Shown here piece by piece: positions 1 to 10,955 of a DNA stretch of 64,000 bases. Both the position numbers and the translations under genes were made by a program. This DNA comes from Spirometra erinaceieuropaei (lineage: Eukaryota; Platyhelminthes; Cestoda; Diphyllobothriidea; Diphyllobothriidae): assembly GCA_902702965.1 (NCBI GenBank), contig CACRXP010000608.1, positions 16,665 to 80,664 on the forward strand, written 5' to 3'. Below the pieces are notes generated by a model that was not told the DNA's origin, made no database searches, and worked only from the letters and a program-made list of their open reading frames with translations. Numbering within the stretch: the stretch's first letter is position 1; each line of letters starts with the position of its first letter.

Positions 1-3000
1 TCATCAACCGACATTCTCCAACTAGACCAACTACGTCTCTGTTTAAAACCGGGCAGCACAGTAAATTAAAAAAGAAGGTTCCATCGCTTACATTAGTTGC
101 CCTTTTAGCTCTTCATGGGCCTTCAAGTCCCACGCATTCACAAGAAAAAATTGTGACCAGGTCGTCTTGAGAAAATTTTCTAGGTGCTTTTTCGCGGAGA
201 CCCTCTGACTGACGTGCGATCCCAGCCCTAACACTTTTCCAAACGACAGCATTGTGTGTCCAGGCCCCGGCGGCAGAACGGACGATGTTCAAGCCCGCTG
301 TGCAAGGCCTCGATTCACGAGTTCGTTAGGTTATAACTGACTGTTGAGGGTCATCTCATCTTTTGAAGCAAAAACTTTCGCAGATTAAAATAAATCGTAT
401 ACGCTCAGACATGAACCATTTTGCAACAACTGTTGCAGTGTCGATTAAATAGCAGAGGTAAGGATTTCAAGTTTAATGGGGTGTACCACGTTGCTGGCGC
501 ACTCTAAGTTTGAAGTCAGATCCGCGGGTCACTCAGCACTTAGATCAGCCACTCAAAGCCGCCGATGCATCTGACTTCATGTTTTATCTGTTGGGACGAA
601 CGTTTGTAAGTATGCAATGTCGCATGGCAGCAGCCTTGTCTGCTCAATCCTGGTTGTGTAATAGCATGCTGGACGATTCCGTTAGCATTGTCAGCTGTGA
701 GCCCCAAGCTTGCATTTGTGGTCACACAGTGGTGAACGGACGATGGTTGAGAAGTGTTGCTTCCTTTCCTGTCCTCATTTGACTTTGCCAATTTCATGCT
801 TGCAGCGGAGAATGCGTGGGTTCTTTATCTTGTCTGACGAGAGTGTTTGATCTAGAGAATCAGCGATCCGCTGGAGGTGAATTGATATCTTGGCTGTACT
901 AGTAGCGGTGGTTAGTTTGCGACAAACTGAATGCGGGAGATAATTCAGAAGTGGCTACCTCAGCCTGGCTCTTTGACAATGCTCCCTTTTTATTCTTTTT
1001 TTTGGTTGTGTACGTTGTCTGCGATGGCTGCAGTTCCGAAGTTCCACGGTCTGGTGAGATCAGCCTGGATTTCGTCCTGAAAACATTTGCATGTGAGATC
1101 ATACCTCATTTGTCATCATCCATATGTTATAATTAAAAATTGGACGATGAAGACCAGACAATTCAAATCGAGTTAGTCTGCCAGATCATATTCCTGCTGT
1201 TGTTTCGCGCCTGCGTTATAACTGTCGCCATCTTACAACATGTATGATTCCTCCACACACTGCTTGTTGACCTCTCTTTATGCCGGCTGCATGGTGTATT
1301 AAAGGGCTCGTGCTATTTGTGCCCGATACTTGCGTTTCCTTGGACTACATCACAGTCTCTTTGTCTGCCTAGGCGATAGATGTCTCCTGTTTGGAAGCAC
1401 AATTCTCTGCCCTGTACTCCTTCCATTGCCGAGAAGTGATGTTCTCGCTCAGAGCCTTGGGATTGACGGCTTCGTTAGTATTCTTGCCTCTTTCGCATTC
1501 ACCGGCGATCGAGATTGAACTCTGCAAGTTCGGGCTGGTCATATAACACTTCAACAATTCCTCAACGTCCTCGAACTTACGTCCTCTCTGCACGGTGTAA
1601 TCTTTCGCCCAATAAATACCTTTGCAGACCGACTGCATTTGGAATATAGCAGAATCTCTTAGACCCTTAATATCTTCTTCTTATTCTTCTTCACAGTTTT
1701 AGGAGTACTGACGACATAAGTAACAATTTTGGCCAAAAATGATGATTATCTTGTTGATCTGAATCTAACGCATTGATCGATAATTTCTGGACTGATAAAC
1801 CATGCCCGTGGTACAGGAGGATAAAGTTCCCGATCGGGTGCTGAGGCACTAAAATGCCTCTTGGTGACTCTTTCCTCTGCCACGATCTGGAAAATGCATA
1901 TTTGCTCCAAAAACCTTCCCAGATTTTTGTTAATATCATCTGCGATAGGAGAATTCGCATCACTACCTCCGCCTTAGTGAACAAGCAATGTACGACGCAG
2001 TGGGTTTAAACACGCTCGCAGGCCAGTAGACTTACGAACAAGAGCATTGAAAGTTCTGAGCTGGTCAGCACTCCTCTAGTGCCACTGGCACACACACACA
2101 CATACACACACAGACGCACACAATTTGTGTAAATTAGTGAAAGTGGTTGCCAAAAGGAGCGCGAGAGCGCGCGATAGAGACTCCCCGTCTGGCAGTGGGT
2201 AGTTCCGACTTCTTTGCCATCCATGAGGAGGATGATGATGATGATGATGCCAAAGACGCTCACGTGCCGACGACTCACCCATAAACTGCGGGCGTCGCCG
2301 CTGTCGCTGCCACCTGCTGAAACCCGATAAATTTCCTTCTCTGAGCTCTAAGCGGTTAATAGGCACCACTGAAACCTTTCATCAGCCCGAATTACTTCCT
2401 TCCAGCTCCTTATCTTCCTACTGGTAGTAACTTGCGTCAGGAGTGTTTGGAAACGAACACATCCCTACCCCTGACAGACCCCTGAAATGCCATTTACCAG
2501 AAGAGAAGACCAAGCGGCATTCGCTGCCGTCGAATCTGCGTACCGTCATCTTCGTAAAAACATTTGTCGCAGCCGTTATCTAGAAAGTGCTATGAAAATA
2601 AATAATAGGCAGTTTTATGGATCAGGCTAGGGGTATTTTAGGGGACTCAAACGGCTAGAAAACGTATGCTGCATAAGAGACAGATTTAGATCGTCAATCT
2701 TCCTAGAATCTACATTGCATGTTTTGTTTTTAAACTGGCAAAGGCAAGCCTATCGGCCGTACAAACTGGCCGACATTTTCTTCCTTCCCCGTGACAGGAA
2801 GAGCTGTCCTCCTTTGTTTTTTTTAACTTACAAAGGCTAAACTGGGTGACATATCACGCATTTCTTCATCAGCAGGAGGGAAGTCAAGCTCGTTCATATG
2901 ACGACAGTATGCATCTGCATGACCTGTTGGGGGGGGGGTGCGGGAATTAAGCATAACGTCCAGTTATCAGCAAGGAAAGTATCGTTCGATCCACAAGCAA

Positions 3001-4156
3001 AGTCGCGAATAAGCTGCCCCCTGGAAGAGAAGACACCCACAAAAGGCGTGCCAAGTAGACAATATCATTGGATTTGGCTGAGCAGGGTAGTTATAGACTT
3101 CAGAGAATCAGCTGGCAGGCCTACTTTAAAATTTCGGACATAGAAATAGAAGAGGATAAGTGCGGTTAAAGTACGTGAGGAAGTCTTTTGTTCAATGGAC
3201 AGGTTAATTAGGCTTTTATGGACTACAGGGAAATTCTTGCCTTTTAAGTTACTCGGAAAATATGCAAGCGCGTTTCTGTCATGTCAGATGGGCTACTTTT
3301 GATGCGGATGCTGTCCACGCCAGATGCATCGGATGCATCACTGACTGTCCAGGAGGGTACCCATCATTTGACAAGTCGCCCGTATAAAAAATGCGGCAAT
3401 AGTTAATGCAATATGTGCCCGATCTAATAAACCTAGAGACCTGGGAACGCAGTTCTGTGAGAATAAGCTGTTGTACCTAATCGCGAGTCCGAATTTTTGA
3501 CAGCTTTTGTTCACGTATACATTCGGGTACACTAGTAAGCACTGCAAACCGGAACTATTCACATTCGGTGTTTTAGTCACTTCTGTTGGCTTTGCACCTA
3601 CTGGATCAGATACCGTTGTCGACGCAACTTTCCGTAGTCCGACCACGGAAAGGCATTCTGAGTTTGCAAGAATTCTAACGTGTTTTTCAGAGCCTTAGAA
3701 GTTGGAATGCGCTTTTTAGGTGAGCGAGCAACTGGTCTTCAGGTCGTACCTCCACGAAGTCCCGGGCTAGGTACGCCGATGACACTTTCGTTCGTCATCA
3801 TGGCCAGGAGTGGTGTGCGGGCTTTTAAGGCACTGTTAACTTCAATCAGTTTTATTCAGTTCAATCATTCTTTGGGCATGTTTATGAGTAGGTAAATATA
3901 TGCTTCGGTTAACATCTGTCCTTATAGTTTCAATTGAATATATCAGTCAAAAATCGAAGAAACGAGGGTTTTTAGGTCTTTCTGTTTGACCAAAAATTAG
4001 TTTAAAGTTATTTGGCGCAAAAGAGGGTTGGTTTCTTGCAAAGCTAGAGGCAAGTTTCATACTGTCTTGTAAATGGGCGTCAAAGTCGGCCAATGATATA
4101 AACACAAGTGGGTCGCGGAAGAACATGAAATGAACAAAAATATGCAGTCAACTTAC
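1..4156. other. Intron sequence downstream of exon 4 of the EGF-receptor-like gene
   Basis: The donor at 4156–4155 opens an intron that runs off the window edge. I looked on the minus strand for the next Cys-rich exon (a Cys-Trp-Gly pattern is expected) and did not see one. The only structure I can name is a (CA)n run near 2090–2122 and a short (GAT)n run near 2226–2247. All open frames here are short and resemble nothing I know. Confidence 0.6.
2090..2122. repeat. (CA)n microsatellite
   Basis: An interrupted run of CA dinucleotides, with CATA and CAGACG breaks. A short (GAT)n run follows about 100 bases downstream and gives a false poly-His frame on the minus strand. Confidence 0.9.
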
Positions 4157-4339
4157 AGATTTTTTTCGGACAGACTTCATCAAGTGGCCGCCATGTTTCG
4201 CCTCTACCATTTTTGTTAACTGATCGAGTTAAGACACGCTGAGATCGTGGATCTGCGAGAAGCTGATTCCAGTCTGCAGCTGCAGCCAACTTGCAGTCCT
4301 GGGGATTGTCGAAGATGTACACGTTACCGTTTTGAATCG
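4157..4339 (-). CDS. EGFR: EGF-receptor-like gene, exon 4: end of L1 domain, start of Cys-rich domain
   Basis: The exon encodes residues 139–198 of the reconstructed protein. It starts after a CAG acceptor (4342–4340) and ends at a strong T|GTAAGT donor (4156). Two leading bases complete an Ala codon with the G left by exon 3, so the phases match. The peptide contains NGNVYIFDNPQDC and a following ADW, which correspond to the last strand of the EGF-receptor L1 domain (an NPxxC then Trp pattern). It ends in EVCPKKI plus a T that probably begins a Cys codon, the entry to the furin-like Cys-rich domain. The insulin receptor shares this fold, but exons 2–3 fit EGFR better. The exon is 183 bases, phase 1 to phase 1. 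The rest of the receptor lies outside the window. Confidence 0.85.
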
Positions 4340-4442
4340 CTGTAAATACGAAAGGGAATTGTATTTTAAATATGTCACTAGTAACTGAGTGTACAATCGT
4401 CATGTGCTTCGTGAAACCACAGGTTTGAACCGTTAAACACAA

Positions 4443-4800
4443 GTGATTCCTTTCTGCCTACACTATCACCCATCGATCGGACTTCTCTCCCTCTCCGTGG
4501 GTCTCCTGGACATATCTCCCTTTTTCAGTTATGCCTCCCTGACCCTTCACCTCCTCATTCGTCCCGTGTTCACCAACGACCATGGCCTTTTTATTTTTCC
4601 AACCTCCTTTCCTTCTCCGGCAACCTTCCTTGCATTTCATCGAAGCCCCCTTCTTCTGATTCACCCTCCCTGTCTGGTCTTCGCATTTATTTTTATTTTC
4701 TTCATTCTCTGCACCGCCTTCACTATTTTTCCTGTTATTATTTCGTTTGTAACTCATTTATCGTACCTGTCCGCGGCATATTTTTCTTTTTTCCCCGGCC
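4443..4800. repeat. Pyrimidine-rich tract on the plus strand
   Basis: About 350 bases that are overwhelmingly C and T on the plus strand. This creates opposed open frames: a hydrophobic one on plus, and a Lys/Glu/Gly-rich one on minus. Composition alone explains both frames, so I call no gene. The tract lies about 100 bases upstream, in transcript order, of exon 4. Confidence 0.7.
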
Positions 4801-7103
4801 ACGAGGGATGACAGCTGCTCACCTCTACTGTGCGGTCGAACACGGAAATATGGACCCTCCTATTATAGTTGGCCACACACTAAATCTCAGGCGACATCTT
4901 CCACTGTGTCATAACTCTAACTTTCCCCAGCCCTGACAATCCTTCGGAATCTAGGACAAGGCCACCTGTGGTTGGGGGTCCAAATTCGCATTCAAAGCTT
5001 CACTCGAGTTTCCTCCTTCTCATTCCATCTACTTTTCCGAACGTCGGCCTCCAATGCGTCATTGGAGTCACTGTAGCCTTTTTGCCTTTCGATTTTGCCG
5101 GAACTTAAGCTCTCCATCACCACTGTTGGCTTCTAGCGGCCCTTCCTGACTAGCAAGCCGTCGTCAGCTGGTATTATTGACTGGACAGCGGTCTCCAGCC
5201 CCAGCAGTAGCGCGTCAGACTCAACACGCTGAGTGCTATAAGAACACGGATTTGAATTTCAGGTCCCGCAAACCGGAGGTTGGGTAAGACCGATCGACGA
5301 CGGCTAATCGGTCAGAAGTAGCCACTCCAGTCTCTCTGTTCTTGGTCGATACTCTCCTTCTGCAAAAATGATTGTCGTCATCGGCATTATCGCCAACTTA
5401 TCATTTGTGTTTCCGCCGCCTCCTCCTGCTAACTTTATTTTTAGTCGTTTCTGCCCCTTAACCGATCACTCTTGCTTTGTTTCATCCGCGATGTAACCAG
5501 TTTATAAAAAATTTCGTCTTATTTCTTTCGTGGTTAACGTTCCGCTTCCTCAGGTATCCGCGCCTTCTACTCCTAGCGCTTTCTGTTCGCCGGTCTGCCG
5601 TAACTGACCCCCAGAATTGGAATGACGGAGACGGGAATGCAGAATGTGTTCATTATTCCCACTGCGATCCAACAGTCATCTGAAAGACCTTTTATTTTCC
5701 TCATGAAGACCGGCAAAATGACATCCATTGCCTTGCTCGGGAGCAGACATGCATTTCAACGACTTTGGCAGCAGAACGTCAACCCTCAGGTCAAGGCGCT
5801 TTCAAGCTCTTAACTTTTTGTCCGATAGGCGGGCTCACTAAACTTTTAAGACAGGATAAAGGCGAAAAACCTACTGCATCAACTTATGTTGAGTAGTATT
5901 CGTCGTAAACAAGCACGAACGCTCTAACCTTCAACCTCAGTAGCAAGTGGAAGCTTATGAATGCAGTATCGGAAAATGAATTACGAATTTGACGTTACAG
6001 ATATGAGAGATTAAACCATCCGCTTAAACTCAACGATAACGTCCGTAAACAGCTTCAGCTTTAGAATTCTGTTGAAAAATGCTCAAAGGTGTTGACTAGG
6101 GGAAAATCTAAACTCAATATATCTATCGAGAATTCTTTTGAGAGGCGCGACCAGAAACAGGACCCATTGCAGATTAAAAAAACTCTTTCGGACGGAATTG
6201 AGACCGACTGAAGCTCAAGTGAACAATGAGTAAAATTCGAATATTTTTGAAAAATTACTTCTGATTCAAATTGAAATGCGGAAAAAAGGCCAGTCTAAAT
6301 TGTGTCGGACCCTTCGCTCCCAGAATTTGCGAAGTGAAGACCAGAAGGTCTGTGGTTAACAAATAATATTATTAAGGATTCTATAACTGGAAAGGAAATC
6401 TGGAGGGCAACCACTGTTTACTGAATCCTCAGAGTCCACTCGCTGAGAACGCTCGTTTCTACACTTTAAAACGTTCGCCAACAAAAGTGAGCAAGAATAG
6501 TAGGCTTGAATGCGAGTAGGTGGCCTGCAACCATTGCATCGGTACAAACGACACAGGGAAATTTACGGAAACATAAATTGTCCTTTAGAAGTACGCAAAA
6601 GTTTTAAGCCATCATTAGCGGATATTAAACAATTTTGAAGGTTTAATGTTCAGGTCTCAGTTGCTTAAAATTTAGGGACTCAATAAAGTTCACTCTAGCA
6701 TGCAGGCTGAAGTAACAGACTCGTAAACTTACCGAAAGTGCACATATGAGCACTACTCACAAAGCTTATCAGCTTTCAGTTTTGTGCTTCCGTTGCCAAT
6801 GGAAACAACGTATAAAAGTATGAATTCCTACACGCTTAGGCATTTTGGCTCGGTTAGCATTTACGCTCCAGCAGCGCGGAAAATCTGAGCACATTTTTTT
6901 TACTGAAGCGAATAACTGGCATTCTCGCAAACAGTGAGAAGTGGGAGATGTGGCCATGAAATACGCAGCTGCAATTCATTCTTAACACATAGATGTTCTT
7001 TCAACGCATCTGTCAGACATGGATGGCACATCCTAAACTTCCGCTATGCAGCATAGCCTCTGCAAAAGGTTAGAAACAAAAATATAAATTTGCAGAATGT
7101 TAT

Positions 7104-7436
7104 TACCGACCAAAACAAGGAGACCGGAATGGCCACTTCTGGCTTATAAGCCGTCATCAGCCAGTCATACCCAACCCCCAAAGTGTGGAACACCTGAGAC
7201 TCGACCTGTTAGTTAGAAGTCCCACGCCCCTGACCACTGAGCCACGGGATCGTTGCCCTGTCAGTTTCGATCCGGAATATACAATGGTAGGGGGGCGCTC
7301 ACCGAGCATATCTACGGAATTCACTCGTTCCGTTTTGCTTTCCGGGTGTTCCACACCTCTGGATTGAGTATGACTGGCTGACGACGGCTTATAAGCCAGA
7401 AATGGCCATTCCGGTCTCCCTTGTCTTTGTCGGTAA
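7104..7436. mobile_element. tRNA-related foldback SINE, copy 1
   Basis: The element opens with ACCGACCAAAACAAGGAGAC, then GGAATGGCCACTTCTGGCTT. It closes with the reverse complement of the same ~75 bases (GGCTTATAAGCCAGAAATGG, then CCATTCCGGTCTCCCTTGTC). The centre, read on the minus strand, holds TGGCTCAGTGG (A-box-like) and GGTCGAGTCTC (a decayed B box). This suggests a tRNA-derived SINE with long inverted ends. Further copies lie at 8040–8680 and 8690–9022. Confidence 0.75.
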
Positions 7437-7637
7437 TAACATTCTGACTGTATCATACGCCGCTGTGCGGCTGCTGGCTGGGCTCGAGAGACAATTGACG
7501 TCAATTGTCTAGACTGTCCGGCCAACTGTTGTGGTATGACCAACAAACGATTAAGGTCGCGCATGCATGAGGATTCTCTAGCTGTAAAGCGGAAAGATTT
7601 ACGATCACATATTTCTATGCATAGCCTCGAAAAAAAA

Positions 7638-7835
7638 CCATCAATTCGGCGTCGGCAAGGCAGAATTAATTGGTCGAGCTAAAAGCAAAGTGGCGAGAGA
7701 GATAATCAAGGCCTGGCCATCCAACGCCAACTCGATAAACCGTAGGATCGACCTACCTGCGCCATACGAGACTGTCAGACACCACTTAGGCAGAAAAGGA
7801 GGACGAATGATAGGAGAGCACAACAGACCTATCAG
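7638..7835 (+). pseudogene. Penelope-like element, C-terminal fragment (GIY-YIG region, second clade)
   Basis: An open frame reads from about 7643 to a TAA near 7834. It includes EIIKAWPSNANSINRRIDLP followed by PAPYETVRHH. This matches the segment after the GIY-YIG domain in the other Penelope copy here (ESWFTGPQSINKCNDIPTPY near 25400), with the same E..W....SIN....P.PY pattern. Only the end of the protein survives, without the GIY or YIG motifs. It is sandwiched between SINE copies and followed by a (TA)n run. Family assignment rests on this internal comparison and on my knowledge of Penelope-like elements. Confidence 0.6.
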
Positions 7836-7997
7836 TAGTGAGTAAGAAAGACATATCTAAGCCATGTATTTTCACTTTTAGTCTATTTCCGAAGATGCGC
7901 TCAAGTATGAGTGTGAAACGTCAGATGAATAAACCATCATCCCCAAAGCTCTCTTTATATTCTTCTATCTCAACACCTGGGGTCAGCATTTTTGCCT

Positions 7998-8003
7998 ATA
8001 TAC

Positions 8004-8036
<33 letters not shown>
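7998..8036. repeat. (TA)n microsatellite
   Basis: About 17 TA units after a short TATACGTA lead. It directly precedes the next foldback SINE copy. A smaller TA/TG run follows the last copy near 9025–9045. Confidence 0.95.
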
Positions 8037-8039
<3 letters not shown>

Positions 8040-8040
<1 letters not shown>

Positions 8041-8680
8041 ATGGAGCGGACAAAGACAAGGGAGACTGGGATGACCATTTCTGGCTTATTAGCCGTCATC
8101 AGCCTGTCATACCCAACCCCAAGTGTGGATCACTTGAGATTCGAACCCGGGATCTTTAGTCATGGAGTTTGACACTCTACCATTGAGCCACATGCCCGTT
8201 GTCCTGTCGGTTGTGATCGGAAATATCAATTACGACAGTGGGCGCTCACCGATCAGGTTACAGAGCATGCTCGTTCTGTTGTGCCTTGGGGCTCATACTT
8301 AAACCCTCGCAGGCAGTCGCACAGCGACTAGAGATATATGTTGAGAAGATGGAGCCGACAAAGACAAGGGAGACCGGAATGGCCATTTCTGGCTTATTAG
8401 CCGTCATTAGCCAGTCATACCCAACCCCAAGTTGGCTGATGACGCCTAATAAGCCAGAAATGGCCATTCCGGTCTCCCTTGTCTTTGTCGACTCCATCTC
8501 ATCTATGTCTACTACTAGTCGCTGTGCGACTGCCTGCGAGGGTTCTAGCATGAACCCTAAAGGCACAACGGTGGGGGGCGCTCACCGATCGTTCATACGG
8601 AACTCACTCGTTCCGTGGTGCCTTAAGGGCTCTCTCTCGAGCCCAACCGGCAGCCGCACAGCGGCGCATGATATATAGGC
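8040..8680. mobile_element. Composite of nested tRNA-related foldback SINEs
   Basis: Three or more partial copies of the 7104–7436 element are joined head to head. The end module (GGAATGGCCATTTCTGGCTT) appears at about 8068, 8378 and, inverted, 8446. A second internal module (GCGCTCACCGATC, then CTCGCAGGCAGTCGCACAGCG) occurs at 8245–8335 and inverted at 8505–8580. The result is a large palindrome around 8435. It explains why open frames of about 100–146 codons lie opposite each other and encode similar peptides. I treat these as repeat shadows and not genes. Confidence 0.7.
8105..8190 (-). repeat. tRNA-like SINE head
   Basis: On the minus strand this reads TGGCTCAATGGTAGAGTG (A-box and D-arm-like), a GTCA/TGAC hairpin with a seven-base loop, then GGGTTCGAATCTC (B box). 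It is the best-preserved tRNA-like region of the cluster. The stems are imperfect and it is embedded in SINE ends, so it is more likely an RNA polymerase III promoter of the SINE than a working tRNA gene. Confidence 0.6.
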
Positions 8681-8689
8681 AGAATGATA

Positions 8690-9022
8690 TTACCGACAAA
8701 GATAAGGGAGACTGGAATGGCCATTTCTGGCTTATTAGCCGTCGTCAGCCAGCCATACCCAAGCCCGAAGTGTGGAACACCCGAGCCTCGAACTAGCGAC
8801 CTTTTGGTTTAGAAGTCTACGCCTCTTCCCACCGGGCCACGATCCCGTTGCCCTGTCGGTTTTCGATCGGGACTATGCAATGGTAGGGGGGCGTTCACCG
8901 ACAGGTCGCGAGTTCAAGGCTCGGGTGTTCCACACTTCGGGCTTGGGCATGGCTGGCTGACGACGGTTAATAAGCCAGAAATGGCCATGCCAGTCTCCCT
9001 TGTCTTTGTCGGTAATACCAAT
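8690..9022. mobile_element. tRNA-related foldback SINE, best-preserved copy
   Basis: The ends are inverted copies of each other: TTACCGACAAAGATAAGGGA on the left and TCCCTTGTCTTTGTCGGTAA on the right, continuing through GGAATGGCCATTTCTGGCTT. The core, read on minus, has TGGCCCGGTGGG and GCTAGTTCGAGGCTC. The core is a second, inner palindrome: a gene-specific arm and its complement both carry CGAACTAG/CGAGTTC and the CACACTTCGG flank. Length is about 330 bases. Confidence 0.75.
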
Positions 9023-10654
9023 CTGCATATATATATGTATGTGTATAGCAGAACATATTCGTCGGGATGACAAGGCCCACTATTCAACCCGTTGAATAAA
9101 GAATACACGTTAGTTGGATCGTATAGGTGAAATTGCGCCGCCACAAGATCTACTTCTCTAAGCCTCACTATAAAACGCATTACGTGGAAATTTTAAAAAA
9201 ACTTTCGACAGCCAAGCAGCGCAAATTTAGCGCATGCAATTAGCAGAGGAATTTGATTCCTAAGAGACAACATTAACTGGAAAGGACAATGAGGAGATTA
9301 GATCATTCAAAATCCGCTCAAAGAGCTGGCGATAAAAGCTATCATGTGACGAATGTCACGAATGAGCCAATTTTAGCCAACTTTATTTCATAACGCCCGG
9401 ACTGTCCCCTAGTTAAAAATGATATAGGGCACCGCACAACGACAGAAATGGGGAAAATGTTTTTTTTAAAGACTGGTTCATCTTTACTGCAAAACTCAAT
9501 TGGGCTCACAGTTTGGTTACTGAAGTGTTTTGCCTAAATGCTCGATGAGCAACTGACTCGGTTTATATTTCGGGTCCCCAAAATATGCTGACGATAAATC
9601 AGTCAGAAACGGCAACACCAGCCGCGCTTATTCCTGCTGAAAACGTGTTTTGAGTATTAATTGGAGTTCCAAAATTATAGCCATTACGCCACTTTGCGTC
9701 CTCGTAGAGTCCGCGGCGATCAGGCCTAGTTTTTTGATAACTGCAAATGTCCACTTGGCCAGATCGGGTAGGGGAATCTTGCTTGGCCAAAAATTTTTGA
9801 GGAATAACAAGAAGACAGTCGGAGTAAAAATGTCCAAGTTTACTAATACCAGATGAAGGAAAATGTTGTGTATTGCAGCTGGATGAATCAGTATCCCCAG
9901 TGGTTTGGACGTCGGGTTGCATCCTTTCGTCTATGAAACTGAGTCGTGTTCAAGACGTTAGTGTTCTGGACTTGGAATATGCCCCGTGATAATGACAATA
10001 GTGAGTTATTTTGGTTACTCCAGGTAAAGGACCTGAATTAAGCGATGATTAATACCGCTGAGTTGATAAGATGGTGTCGATATTACTGCTACGTTACCTG
10101 TTTCGTACGACTGGAGAGATAAGAACTTACAGAACTAATTATTACAAAGGCTATGCTCTTACTTAAGTTTTCGGATGCAGTTTCTTCTAGAGCAACGGAA
10201 CCTCACCAAACGCGGTGACTATAATGTCAACTGGTGCCAGTGTCCTATTGCTACAGGTACTTAATAGTGAACACCAACCGTTTCCGACGACATCCCCGTA
10301 TTTCTTCTAAGGATGCCATGTTTTTGCTTATTAAAAGCAGCGTACATGCACAATTCCTTGTGTGAATTCGAAGTAAGTTCACCGAAACGAACCCTTACAG
10401 GCCCGTCTCAAAAGCTGAATGAATGCCTAAGGGCAATTTCATTCGAATCATTGGAATAGTGGCATAATATTAACGAGCCGTGACAAGTTTCCACTCTGGT
10501 TTGCCGCGGAAAAAAATTTTGTTCAGATGGTGGCGACACCGAAAAAGTCAGGAGGGACTTGAATGACCGTTTCTGGCCTGTTAGCCATCATCAGCGGCTC
10601 ACTCTCTTATAGTGAACAATTATGTTATCATTAACGAGTGCATTTGGCGTATTC

Positions 10655-10955
10655 AAATAATACATTTGACCAAATTGTGAAAACGTCGGCGGCCTCGACA
10701 AGATTTGAATTCATGACAGCAGGGTTTGGGTTCAGTCAAGGCTTTAACCGTCTGAGATACGAGGTCCAGACATCGGTCGTGAGTTCAGTCACATTTGGGT
10801 CACGTTACCCGCCCAAAGGTGTTTAAAGTCGTGGCTGCCGGTGGGGCCACGAAGCCCAGATTGTTAGGGAGTTGACTACACTCAAGCCTTGCCCTCGCTG
10901 TCTTGGTTTCGAATCTTACCAAGGCCGCCGAATTTTTCACAAAAAGGTCAATTAA
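10655..10955. repeat. Short foldback element with B-box-like arms
   Basis: The left arm (about 10665–10760) carries GTCGGCGGCCTCGACAAGAT. The right arm (about 10850–10950), reverse-complemented, carries TTCGGCGGCCTTGGTAAGAT followed by TCGAAACC. The arms match over about 60–90 bases around a 100-base centre. GATTCGAAACC resembles a polymerase III B box, so this may be another tRNA-derived family. It is unrelated in sequence to the 7–9 kb SINE. Confidence 0.6.

Noticed and set aside
1369..1638. Minus frame as the next Cys-rich exon of the EGF-receptor-like gene
   Set aside because: Its few Cys lack the furin-like spacing and no phase-1 acceptor is present.
2076..2369. Poly-His minus frame
   Set aside because: Translation of (GAT)n and (CA)n simple repeats.
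8238..8678. 146- and 102-codon frames facing each other
   Set aside because: They encode similar peptides because the locus is a SINE palindrome. They are not genes.
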